A DNA stretch of 8,310 bases, taken from Acetobacteraceae bacterium (GTDB lineage: Bacteria; Pseudomonadota; Alphaproteobacteria; Acetobacterales; Acetobacteraceae). A model generated the notes under the pieces. That model made no database searches. It had not been told where the DNA came from and worked only from the letters and a program-made list of their open reading frames with translations. Positions within the stretch are counted from its first letter, which is position 1, and each line of letters begins with the position of its first letter. The DNA lies in the NCBI GenBank assembly GCA_027311485.1, contig DAICYU010000148.1:1-8310 (forward strand), written 5' to 3'. The position numbers and the translations under genes are program-made. This document shows, piece by piece, positions 1 through 6,198 of the stretch.

Positions 1-1898
1 CCACCGCCGCCGACTATCAGACCGCGCTGGACGCCGTAACGTTCGTCAGCACCAGCAGCGACACCGCGGCGCGCACGCTCAACTGGACCCTCAACAACGG
101 TGTTGTCACCAGCGCAACGTCCGTCAGCACGATCGATGTCCATGCAATGCCCACGGTGACCGCGGGCGCGACGGCGACCTTTACCGGCGGCGGCAGCCCG
201 GTCACGCTCGACTCCGGCCTGACCGTCAATGCCCCGTCCAGCAGCACGCTGGCCAGCGCCGCCGTCACCATCGGCGGCTATGTCAACGGCGACACACTCA
301 CTGTTGGAACACCCGGCGGCCTTTCCGCGAGCTTTGCCAACGGCACACTCACGCTCAGCGGGTCCGCCAGCGTCGCCACCTACCAGACAGCCCTCGACTC
401 CATCACCTACGGCTTCAATCCCGCCAACGGCGATCCGACCGCCGGCGGCGGCAACACCAGCCGGACCATTTCGTGGGTGGCAAACGACGGCGCCACGTCC
501 AGCGCCGCCGCCAGCAGCACGTTGGATACGATCCACGTCAACCCCACCGTGACCGCCGGCGCGTCGGCGACCTACCCGGAAAATGCCACCGCAATCACCC
601 TCGACCCGACCCTGAGCGTGACCGACCCGGACAGCGGCGGCAACCTGACCGGCGCCACCGTATCCATCACCAGCGGCTTTCTCAGCGGCGATACGCTGAG
701 CTTCACCAGCCAGAACGGCATCACCGGTAGCTACAACGGCGCCACCGGCGTGCTGACCCTGACCGGCACCGCCTCCATCGCCACCTACCAGACTGCGCTG
801 CAATCGGTTGGCTACAGCTTCGCCGGCGATCCGACCAACGGCGGCGTCGATAACGGCCGCAGCGTCAGCTGGGCGGTCACCGACGGCGCCGGCACCAGCA
901 CCCCGGTCACCAGTTCCCTGACGACCCTCTGCTTCTGCCCCGGCACCCTGATCATGACACCGCGGGGTGAGGTGCCGGTGGAACACCTCTCAACCGGGGA
1001 TGAGGTGCTGACCGCCAGCGGTGCGCGGCGTCCGATCACCTGGGTCGGGCAGGGGCGCGTTCTGGCAACCCGCGGCCGGCGCAGCGCGGCAACGCCGGTC
1101 ATCGTCCGCAAGAACGCGCTGGGCCCCAACGTGCCCTCCCGCGACCTGCGGGTCACCCGGTCACACGCGCTGTTCCTCGATGATGTCCTGGTTCCGGTTG
1201 AATTCCTGATCAATCACCGCTCGATCCTGTGGGACGACCACGCCCAGGAAGTCCGCCTGTATCACATCGAGCTGGCCAGCCATGACGTGCTGCTGGCCAA
1301 CGGCGCGCCGGCCGAAAGCTACCGCGATGACGGCAATCGCTGGCTGTTCGGGAACGCGAACGCTGGTTGGGGCCTGGCACCGCAGGCCCCCTGCGCGCCG
1401 GTGCTGACCGGCGGCGCGGTCGTGGACGCAATCTGGCAACGGCTGCTGGAGCGTGCCGGCCCGCTGCCGCAGGCGCCGCTGACCGACGACCCGGATCTGC
1501 ATCTTCTGGTCCAGGGCCAGTGCCTGGACCCGATCACCCGGCACGACGACATGTATGTCTTCCGCCTGCCCGCATCGCCCGGTCCGATCCGCCTTTGCTC
1601 CCGCGCCGCCGCGCCGCAGGAGCTTGGGACGAACCGCGATCCCAGGATGCTGGGGGTCGCCGTCCAGCGCATGGTGCTGGCCCAGGGCGGGCGCCAGCGC
1701 ACGATCGCGGCCGACGCCGCGTCGCTGGATGACGGTTACCATGCGTTCGAGCCGGAAACCGGCATCCGCTGGACCACCGGCGATGCCGCCGTGCCGCCGG
1801 CCCTGTTCGCCGGAATCAACAGTCCTTGGATGCTGATGCTCTACCTTGGCGGCCGCACCCAGTATCGCGACGACGGGTTGTCGATCCGCGTCGCCTGA
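1..1898 (+). CDS. 3' part of a large repeat protein with a C-terminal Hint autoprocessing domain
   Basis: The reading frame is open from the left edge (first full codon at 3), so 631 C-terminal residues are visible and the start lies outside the window. Residues 1-308 are Ser/Thr/Gly/Ala-rich beta-strand repeats of the Ig/cadherin-like type: one partial copy and two complete copies of about 130 residues, each with a YQTAL signature. Residues about 310-450 form a Hint domain (Pfam Hint_2 type). It begins CFCPGTLIMTPRGEVPVEHL with the presumed nucleophile Cys310, has the block-B VTRSHALFLDD with His388, and ends near HDVLLANGAPAESY. No terminal Asn plus Cys/Ser/Thr extein junction follows, so this is a Hedgehog-like Hint domain rather than an intein. 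Residues about 455-631 are a conserved tail seen in related Hint proteins (RLCSRA at 530, LGVAV at 550, WTTGD at 590). Inference: an exported surface or secreted protein that cleaves itself. The export signal would be outside the window. Confidence 0.88.
   Translation, partial: TAADYQTALDAVTFVSTSSDTAARTLNWTLNNGVVTSATSVSTIDVHAMPTVTAGATATFTGGGSPVTLDSGLTVNAPSSSTLASAAVTIGGYVNGDTLTVGTPGGLSASFANGTLTLSGSASVATYQTALDSITYGFNPANGDPTAGGGNTSRTISWVANDGATSSAAASSTLDTIHVNPTVTAGASATYPENATAITLDPTLSVTDPDSGGNLTGATVSITSGFLSGDTLSFTSQNGITGSYNGATGVLTLTGTASIATYQTALQSVGYSFAGDPTNGGVDNGRSVSWAVTDGAGTSTPVTSSLTTLCFCPGTLIMTPRGEVPVEHLSTGDEVLTASGARRPITWVGQGRVLATRGRRSAATPVIVRKNALGPNVPSRDLRVTRSHALFLDDVLVPVEFLINHRSILWDDHAQEVRLYHIELASHDVLLANGAPAESYRDDGNRWLFGNANAGWGLAPQAPCAPVLTGGAVVDAIWQRLLERAGPLPQAPLTDDPDLHLLVQGQCLDPITRHDDMYVFRLPASPGPIRLCSRAAAPQELGTNRDPRMLGVAVQRMVLAQGGRQRTIAADAASLDDGYHAFEPETGIRWTTGDAAVPPALFAGINSPWMLMLYLGGRTQYRDDGLSIRVA
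3..149 (+). repeat. Protein-level tandem repeat, copy 1 (3' part)
   Basis: This is the end of a cadherin/Ig-like repeat in the Hint protein. It contains ADYQTALDAVTF, then LNWTLNNG and TSVSTIDVHAM. It aligns with the ends of the two later copies at the YQTAL helix-like turn, the S/N-W strand and the closing T-I-x-V strand. The first part of the copy lies left of the window. Confidence 0.7.
150..542 (+). repeat. Protein-level tandem repeat, copy 2 (131 residues)
   Basis: This is a complete repeat starting PTVTAGATATFTGGGSPVTL and closing with LDTIHVN. It shares with copy 3 the opening PTVTAGA, a TLD/ITLD strand, a GDTL strand, GTLTLSGSASVATYQTAL and an SWVANDGA closing strand. The copies are diverged at DNA level but clearly from one ancestor; the AxYQTAL block is the most conserved part. 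A structural repeat in an adhesin-like stalk is the usual role of such modules. Confidence 0.75.
543..926 (+). repeat. Protein-level tandem repeat, copy 3 (128 residues)
   Basis: This is the last repeat before the Hint domain. It starts PTVTAGASATYPENATAITL, contains SVTDPDSGGNLTGATV and SGDTLSFTSQNG, then LTGTASIATYQTAL and SWAVTDGAG. The PENATAITLDP and DPDSG segments are the typical cadherin-like pattern, and their acidic residues may bind Ca2+. Copy 2 has lost the DPDSG acidic segment (it reads NAPSSS), so only this copy keeps the putative calcium site. Confidence 0.75.
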
Positions 1899-2022
1899 AC
1901 CCCGGTTGGGTACCCGGCCAGGACGCTGACATGCGTCGGCAGGCAACCCGCGTGGGGTCGCTTGACCGCCCCCGGAACAGGCGCCAAGCTTACCGGCCGT
2001 TCACCAAAGGGAAACGTCCGGC

Positions 2023-3231
2023 ATGGCCCTCAGCCACTCGACCCGGGTCAATCTCCTGATCGGCAGCGGGCACTTCCTGTCGCATTTCTATGTGCTGTGC
2101 CTGCCGCCGATGTTCCTGGCCTGGCAGCACGCCTTCCATGTCAGCTTCGCCGAACTCGGGCTGACCATCGCGCTGATGTCCGGCACCACCGCCGTGCTGC
2201 AGACCCCGGTTGGTTTCCTGGTGGACCGCCACGGCGCGCGGTCGTTCCTGATCGGCGGCGCCCTGCTGATGTCGCTGTCGTTGGCGGCCATGGGCCTCGC
2301 CACCGCGTTCTGGCAGGTCCTGGTGCTGGCCATGCTGTCCGGCGTCGGCAACTCCGTCATCCACCCCGCCGACTATGCCATCCTCTCCGGCTCCGTCGAC
2401 AAGGACCGCATGGGCCGGTCGTTCGCGCTGCATACCTTCAGCGGCAACCTCGGCTTTTCGGCCGGGCCGCCGGTCGCCGCCTTCCTGATGGCCGCCATCG
2501 GCTGGCGCGGCACGCTGCTGGTGGTCGGCCTGGCCGGCGTACCCGTTGTGCTGTCCATTGTGCTGCAAAGCCGCATCCTGAAGGACCAGGTAAGGGAAGT
2601 GGTCCACGCCGACGCCCAATTGTCGGGCAAGGACCTGCTGACCTCCCGCACGATGATCCTGTTCTTCCTGTTCTTCGCCCTCGGCGCCATGGCGAGCGGC
2701 GGAGTCCAGTCCTGGCTGGTGACCGTGCTGCACACCTACAAAGGCTTCGATCTCGAAGTCGCCGCCACCGCCCTCACCGCCTACATGCTCGGCTCCACCG
2801 CCGGCGTGCTGTTCGGCGGCTGGTTCGCTGATACGTTCCGGCGCCACGTTCTGCCATTCGTCTCCGGCTTGATCATCCTGTCCGCCGCGCTGGTCGTCGC
2901 GGTGGACTGGATGCCGCTGCCGGGGCTGGGGATCATCGGCCTGACCTTCGTCTCCGGCCTCGCCCTCGGCGCCAGCCGGACGCCGCGCGACGTTATGGTC
3001 AAGGACGCCGCCCCGCCCGGCCAGATCGGCAAGGTGTTCGGCTTCGTCAGCGCCGGTCTGCCGCTGGGCAGCGCCATCACGCCGGTGCCGTTCGGCATGC
3101 TGATCGATCATGGCCATCCGGAAATGGTGCTGGTCCTGGTCGCGGTGATCCTGCTGCTGAGCCTGTTCTGCGCCGGCTCCGCCAGCGTGTCGGCGCACGC
3201 CCAGGAACCGGCCACGGTGCCGGCGGAATAG
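2023..3231 (+). CDS. Major facilitator superfamily (MFS) transporter
   Basis: This is a 402-residue inner-membrane protein of normal MFS length with about 12 hydrophobic helices in two halves, separated by a charged loop at residues about 183-208. The MFS motif A is visible after helix 2 (GFLVDRHGAR, 64-73). A glycine-rich segment, GNLGFSAGPPVAA (141-153), lies in helix 5. The N-terminal GSGHFLSHFYVLCLPPMF and the GVGNSVIHPADYAILS segment (107-122) resemble the fosmidomycin-resistance/FSR-like branch of MFS efflux proteins, but the substrate cannot be read from the sequence. The start is ATG at 2023 with AAAGGG (2006-2011) 11 bases upstream. It stands alone: 124 bases separate it from the Hint gene and 259 bases follow it. 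The C-terminal tail is short and polar. Confidence 0.9.
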   Translation: MALSHSTRVNLLIGSGHFLSHFYVLCLPPMFLAWQHAFHVSFAELGLTIALMSGTTAVLQTPVGFLVDRHGARSFLIGGALLMSLSLAAMGLATAFWQVLVLAMLSGVGNSVIHPADYAILSGSVDKDRMGRSFALHTFSGNLGFSAGPPVAAFLMAAIGWRGTLLVVGLAGVPVVLSIVLQSRILKDQVREVVHADAQLSGKDLLTSRTMILFFLFFALGAMASGGVQSWLVTVLHTYKGFDLEVAATALTAYMLGSTAGVLFGGWFADTFRRHVLPFVSGLIILSAALVVAVDWMPLPGLGIIGLTFVSGLALGASRTPRDVMVKDAAPPGQIGKVFGFVSAGLPLGSAITPVPFGMLIDHGHPEMVLVLVAVILLLSLFCAGSASVSAHAQEPATVPAE

Positions 3232-3303
3232 CCGCGCCACCCGATCGTGCCGCAGCCGGCGCTGTTGGCATGACCAGTCGCCATCGGCTCGCCAAGTCCG
3301 GCA

Positions 3304-3345
3304 CCCTGACTCCGCCGCCCTGACTTCGTCGCCATGACGACGCTG
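3304..3345 (+). repeat. Short 14-bp imperfect tandem repeat, three units
   Basis: The units are CCCTGACTCCGCCG (3304-3317), CCCTGACTTCGTCG (3318-3331) and CCATGACGACGCTG (3332-3345). The first two differ at two positions and the third is more diverged. The repeat lies in the non-coding stretch between the MFS gene and the gene at 3491. I see no function for it; it may be slippage debris. Confidence 0.45.
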
Positions 3346-3388
3346 CTGCCGGCCCGCCCGTGTCGCCCGGGACCGGGCGCCAGCAGCG
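3341..3388 (+). other. Imperfect inverted repeat (possible hairpin) downstream of the MFS gene
   Basis: Arms CGCTGCTG (3341-3348) and CAGCAGCG (3381-3388) are perfect complements. GCCCG (3352-3356) and CGGGC (3374-3378) pair inside them, with a small asymmetric internal loop. No T-tract follows, so it is at best an unusual terminator for the MFS gene, about 110 bases past its stop. The rest of the gene-free stretch 3232-3420 shows nothing else recognisable. Confidence 0.35.
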
Positions 3389-3420
3389 GAACCGCCCCCG
3401 ATCGTCACTGCCCCGGAAAA

Positions 3421-3490
3421 TTCTGGTTGTGTTCTTATTCAACCTGCGGTAGAGAAAGGAACATTAAAAGAACATAGGAGCCAAGGCCCC
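3421..3490 (+). promoter_or_regulatory. AT-rich promoter/leader region of the gene at 3491
   Basis: This stretch is clearly richer in A/T than anything around it. A weak promoter pair is TTGTGT (3427-3432) and TAGAGA (3450-3455) with a 17-base spacer, which would place the transcript start close to or inside the putative LexA box. The Shine-Dalgarno AGGAG (3476-3480) is 10 bases from the ATG. The promoter hexamers match poorly and are uncertain; the ribosome binding site is good. Confidence 0.4.
3459..3473 (-). promoter_or_regulatory. Putative LexA (SOS) box, GTTC-N7-GTTC on the minus strand
   Basis: The plus strand reads GAAC, seven bases (ATTAAAA), GAAC. The reverse complement is GTTCTTTTAATGTTC, which fits the direct-repeat operator GTTC-N7-GTTC known for LexA of Alphaproteobacteria. 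It extends to a GAACAT-N5-GAACAT direct repeat (3459-3475). It lies in the AT-rich stretch between the MFS gene and the gene at 3491, just before the Shine-Dalgarno sequence, where a repressor would block transcription. By a rough base-composition estimate such a match is not expected by chance at this exact place, though one somewhere in 8 kb is possible. Confidence 0.6.
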
Positions 3491-4141
3491 ATGTCCGCTA
3501 CCGATCCAGGCTTCAGCCCGACCGATTGCATCTTCGACCTCGTCTTCAGCTACATGCTGCCGATTTTCACCGTCAGCGCCGGCGGGGACATCGACCTCGC
3601 CCGCCGGTCCATCATCGACCTGCTCGACGCCTATGAGGCCTGCACGGCCGCGGAGCTGGAGCTTGTCGCCCGTATCGTTTCCTTCAGCCACGCGGCCATC
3701 GACAGTCTGCGCCAGGCTGCCCGAGCGGACCTTTCGGCTACGCTCGTGCTGCGTTTCCGCGCCAATGCCGTTGCCCTCAACCGGTCTGCCGAAACCTGTC
3801 GCAAGACGCTTGAATCCATGCAGGACAGACGGCGCGCCGCCGAGGCGTTGCAGGTCGTTCAGCCCATCCCGCAAGCGCCGCTCCCCGCCGGCCCCGCCAC
3901 GCCAAAACCACCGCATCCGCCTGCACAGCCCGTACCGGCGCCGCCCGCGCCGGTGCTGGAGCCGCATTTCGACCTCGCTTACGGCGACGTTGCGGCGATG
4001 CAGCGCCAGGCCCGGGCATTGCTGGCCGATATCCAATCCCGGGTGAGCGATGCAGAATCGTCGTCCCCGCCGCCCGAGGTTCCGTCGAACATGGTCCTGT
4101 TCGGCCATAACGGCTTCCGGCCGGAGGTTCCCGCGCGGTAA
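3491..4141 (+). CDS. Uncharacterised protein with helical N-terminal half and proline-rich linker
   Basis: I do not recognise a named family for this 216-residue protein, though similar hypothetical proteins appear to occur in Acetobacteraceae. Residues 11-121 look all-helical: FDLVFSYMLPIF, then AGGDIDLARRSIIDLLDAYEA, ELELVARIVSFSHAAIDSLRQAA and LRFRANAVALNRSAETCRKTL. Residues about 125-158 are a flexible Pro/Ala-rich linker. A second amphipathic helix follows (163-187, DVAAMQRQARALLADIQSRV), then a polar tail with SSSPPPEVPSN. There is no signal peptide, convincing transmembrane helix or catalytic motif, so it is probably cytoplasmic and may bind a partner through its helices. The start at 3491 is supported by AGGAG 10 bases upstream. 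The gene is monocistronic or at most loosely linked to the next gene (120-base gap). A LexA-box-like site overlaps its promoter, suggesting induction by DNA damage (inference). Confidence 0.8.
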   Translation: MSATDPGFSPTDCIFDLVFSYMLPIFTVSAGGDIDLARRSIIDLLDAYEACTAAELELVARIVSFSHAAIDSLRQAARADLSATLVLRFRANAVALNRSAETCRKTLESMQDRRRAAEALQVVQPIPQAPLPAGPATPKPPHPPAQPVPAPPAPVLEPHFDLAYGDVAAMQRQARALLADIQSRVSDAESSSPPPEVPSNMVLFGHNGFRPEVPAR

Positions 4142-4261
4142 CGCGCCAGGTAACCGCCCCCTGCTCCGACGAAATATTCCTTTACCACAACATCTACTGG
4201 CGCCGTGCTTGTACGGCCTCTGCCGATCGTACTTTCAGTTCTTCATTTCAGAGAGAATTCA

Positions 4262-5212
4262 ATGACGCTGCTTCCGATTCAGCCGGTCGACGCCCCGCTC
4301 TATGTGGTCACGCCCATCGTCAATCCGTGTCGCTACCGGTCCCGCTATCACCTGTACCATGACTTCGCCAAGCACATCACCGACGCCGGCGCGATCCTCT
4401 ACACGGTCGAGGCCGCCTACGGCGATCGTGCCTTCGAAGTCACCGGCCCGGCCAACCCCCGGCACATCCGTGTCCGCACCCATCATGAGCTCTGGCATAA
4501 GGAAAACCTGATCAATATCGCCGTATCCCGCCTGCCGCCCGACTGGAAATACATGGCGTGGATCGATGCCGATGTGCAGTTCGCCCGGGCGGACATCGTC
4601 GAGGAAACGATTCACCAGTTGCAGCACTACAGCGTCGTGCAGATGTTCTCCCACGCCATGGACCTCGGTCCGCTGCATGAACCGCTGCGCACGTTCGACG
4701 GCTTCATGGCGCAGTGGCTGCATCAGGGCGGTGCGATGCCTCCCCCCGCCAGCGGCTACGGCGTCTGGCATCCCGGCTACGCCTGGGCGTGCCGGCGCGA
4801 GGCATGGGATCATCTTGGTGGCCTGATCGACCATGCCATCGTCGGTTCCGCCGACAGCTACATGGCTTACGGACTGATCAGCGACGTGGCCCGGGTGCTG
4901 CCAGCCGAAATGATCAGCGCCTGCCCCACCTACACCGAATGGTGCCTGGCCTGGGCCGCCCGGGCCGAGGCGCATATCCGGCGCAATGTCGGCTTCGTCG
5001 ATGGTCTACTGCTGCACTACTTCCACGGCGCCAAGCGCAACCGCGGTTACGCCGAGCGGTCGGAGATTCTGTGGCGCAACGGGTTCGATCCGCTGCGGGA
5101 CATCAAGCGCGACTGGCAGGGCCTGTGGCAACTGAACGATCAGAAACTCCGCCTGCGGGATGACCTTCGCAGCTACTTCCGCAACCGCGATGAGGACAGC
5201 ACCGCGGTGTGA
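4262..5212 (+). CDS. Glycosyltransferase-like protein (GT-A type, DxD motif)
   Basis: This 316-residue, probably cytosolic protein resembles a group of stand-alone glycosyltransferase-like proteins found in bacteria and some phages. Visible parts are an opening beta strand LYVVTPIVNP (13-22), RYRSRYHLYHDFAKHI, the conserved ELWHKENLINIAVSRLP (76-92), and WIDADVQF (100-107) with the metal-binding DAD at 102-104. Further on are QLQHYSVVQMFS, the acceptor-side WHPGYAWACRREAWDHLGG (169-187), and HYFHG (252-256), whose histidines are placed like the C-terminal metal-ligand His of GT-A enzymes. The ATG at 4262 is preferred over the in-frame ATG at 4205: it has AGAGAG (4250-4255) just upstream and the family similarity begins directly after it. 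Donor and acceptor sugars are unknown. No sugar-synthesis genes are nearby, so it looks like an orphan enzyme. A strong hairpin follows the stop. Confidence 0.78.
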   Translation: MTLLPIQPVDAPLYVVTPIVNPCRYRSRYHLYHDFAKHITDAGAILYTVEAAYGDRAFEVTGPANPRHIRVRTHHELWHKENLINIAVSRLPPDWKYMAWIDADVQFARADIVEETIHQLQHYSVVQMFSHAMDLGPLHEPLRTFDGFMAQWLHQGGAMPPPASGYGVWHPGYAWACRREAWDHLGGLIDHAIVGSADSYMAYGLISDVARVLPAEMISACPTYTEWCLAWAARAEAHIRRNVGFVDGLLLHYFHGAKRNRGYAERSEILWRNGFDPLRDIKRDWQGLWQLNDQKLRLRDDLRSYFRNRDEDSTAV

Positions 5213-5224
5213 CGCTTGCAATAC

Positions 5225-5252
5225 GGGATGGCGGCTGCCGCGCCGCCATCCC
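5225..5252 (+). terminator. Perfect 11-bp stem-loop after the glycosyltransferase gene
   Basis: GGGATGGCGGC (5225-5235), loop TGCCGC, GCCGCCATCCC (5242-5252) form an uninterrupted 11-bp stem with a 6-base loop, starting 12 bases after the stop codon. No T-run follows, so release may be inefficient or Rho-assisted; it may also protect the mRNA 3' end. The remainder of the gap to 5393 is GC-rich with no recognisable gene. Confidence 0.6.
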
Positions 5253-5393
5253 CGCCGCCGGCACCGGGCCTGATCGCCAGACGACTTCCATCCCGCCGCC
5301 CCCACCAGACCGAACCACACGTCCCGCTGGACACGGTCCGCCCGCCACGCCACCCTTTCCGCGACGCAACCGGCAACAGGGACGGACCCCGCC

Positions 5394-5879
5394 ATGCTCC
5401 CCCAATCCACCCTCACCGAGGCTGAATCGCTGCTGGCGGCCTGCCGAGCGGACGGCGTTATGCTGGCGACGGCGGAAAGCTGCACCGGCGGCCTGATCGC
5501 CGCGGCGCTGACCGCCATCGCCGGTTCCTCCGATGTCGTGGACCGTGGTTTCGTCACCTATTCCAACGATGCCAAGCATCAGATGATCGGCGTGCCCATG
5601 GCGCTGATCGAAACCCACGGCGCCGTCAGCGAACCGGTTGCCCATGCCATGGCGCAGGGTGCCCTGGCGCAGTCCCGGGCGCAGATCGCGGTTGCTGTCA
5701 CCGGTGTCGCCGGCCCCGGCGGCGGTAGCGCGGAAAAGCCGGTCGGCCTCGTCTGCTTCGGCCTCGCCCGGAGCGGCCGTCCGGTGACCACCGAGAAGCA
5801 TGTCTTCCCCGGCGACCGTACCGCGATCCGCGCCGCCACCGTCGCCCATGCCTTCAAGATGATCCGGGCCGCGTTATGA
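5394..5879 (+). CDS. pncC: CinA-family nicotinamide-nucleotide amidase (PncC)
   Basis: This 161-residue protein is the stand-alone CinA C-terminal domain, full length for the PncC type. The enzyme deamidates nicotinamide mononucleotide to nicotinate mononucleotide plus ammonia in cytoplasmic pyridine-nucleotide salvage. Family signatures are ATAESCTGGLIAAALT with the catalytic Ser29, RGFVTYSNDAKHQMIGV with the conserved Tyr and Lys, HGAVSEPVAHAMAQGAL, VAVTGVAGPGGGSAEKPVGLV, and FPGDR near the end. The N-terminal molybdopterin-binding-like domain of full CinA is absent, and the upstream gap has no coding sign of it. The start has AGGGA (5378-5382) 11 bases upstream. The stop overlaps the next start as ATGA, so the small membrane protein behind it is translationally coupled. 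Confidence 0.93.
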   Translation: MLPQSTLTEAESLLAACRADGVMLATAESCTGGLIAAALTAIAGSSDVVDRGFVTYSNDAKHQMIGVPMALIETHGAVSEPVAHAMAQGALAQSRAQIAVAVTGVAGPGGGSAEKPVGLVCFGLARSGRPVTTEKHVFPGDRTAIRAATVAHAFKMIRAAL

Positions 5880-6151
5880 TCATCGCGGCGCTGGCGGCCA
5901 TCGATCCGCTGACCGCGGCCGGCGTCGTCCTCGCCACCGCCGCGACGGATGCGGTCTATGTCATGTTCTCGGCCGCCGTTGCGGCCCGCCGCCGCATCGC
6001 CGCCGCAAGCTGGAGCAGCACCTGGTACCTGCTCTCCTCCTTCGCCATCATCAGCTACACGCAGAACTGGGCCTATGTCGCCTTCGCCGCCATCGGCTCC
6101 TGGATCGGCGCCTATGCGTCGATGACGTTCCTTCGCTGGTCCCGACCGTAG
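5876..6151 (+). CDS. Small three-helix membrane protein of unknown function
   Basis: This 91-residue hydrophobic protein has three predicted transmembrane segments: residues about 11-36 (LTAAGVVLATAATDAVYVMFSAAVA region), 43-60 (WYLLSSFAII) and 65-86 (WAYVAFAAIGSWIGAYA). The basic loop AARRRI (36-41) after the first helix predicts, by the positive-inside rule, a cytoplasmic loop there. I do not recognise a named family; similar short proteins with TDAVYV and GSWIGAYA-like segments occur in other Alphaproteobacteria. There is no clear Shine-Dalgarno of its own. The ATG overlaps the pncC stop by four bases, so translation probably depends on pncC. A link to NAD salvage is only suggested by position. 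Confidence 0.8.
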   Translation: MIIAALAAIDPLTAAGVVLATAATDAVYVMFSAAVAARRRIAAASWSSTWYLLSSFAIISYTQNWAYVAFAAIGSWIGAYASMTFLRWSRP

Positions 6152-6198
6152 GCAGAACGCCGGATCATCCCTATCTGGCAGGCAGGAGGGACTGGCAG

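Noticed and set aside
147..149. ATG at 147 as the start of the Hint protein
   Set aside because: The frame is open and already in the same repeat family upstream of it (YQTAL at 15-29), and no ribosome binding site is visible. It is an internal methionine at a repeat boundary.
1922..1937. GACGC-TGACAT-GCGTC hairpin after the Hint gene as a terminator
   Set aside because: The stem has only five base pairs, the flanking bases do not pair and no T-run follows. This is within chance expectation for GC-rich DNA.
1161..1946. Minus-strand open frame opposite the Hint protein
   Set aside because: It lies antisense to the clearly conserved Hint and tail modules, has no family signature and no ribosome binding site, and shows the low-complexity composition typical of antisense GC-rich DNA.
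1990..3408. Long minus-strand open frame (about 470 codons) opposite the MFS gene
   Set aside because: It is a codon-bias shadow. The translation is rich in Gln, His, Arg, Ala and Gly with no hydrophobic core or domain, while the plus strand encodes a convincing 12-helix transporter.
4209..4235. TTGTAC / TACTTT as the promoter of the glycosyltransferase gene
   Set aside because: The spacer is only 15 bases and the -10 match is poor. The 4142-4261 gap is AT-richer and probably holds a promoter, but I cannot place it.
5103..5849. Minus-strand open frame across the pncC gene
   Set aside because: It is opposite a well-identified PncC sequence and has a Gly/Arg-rich translation with no recognisable domain.
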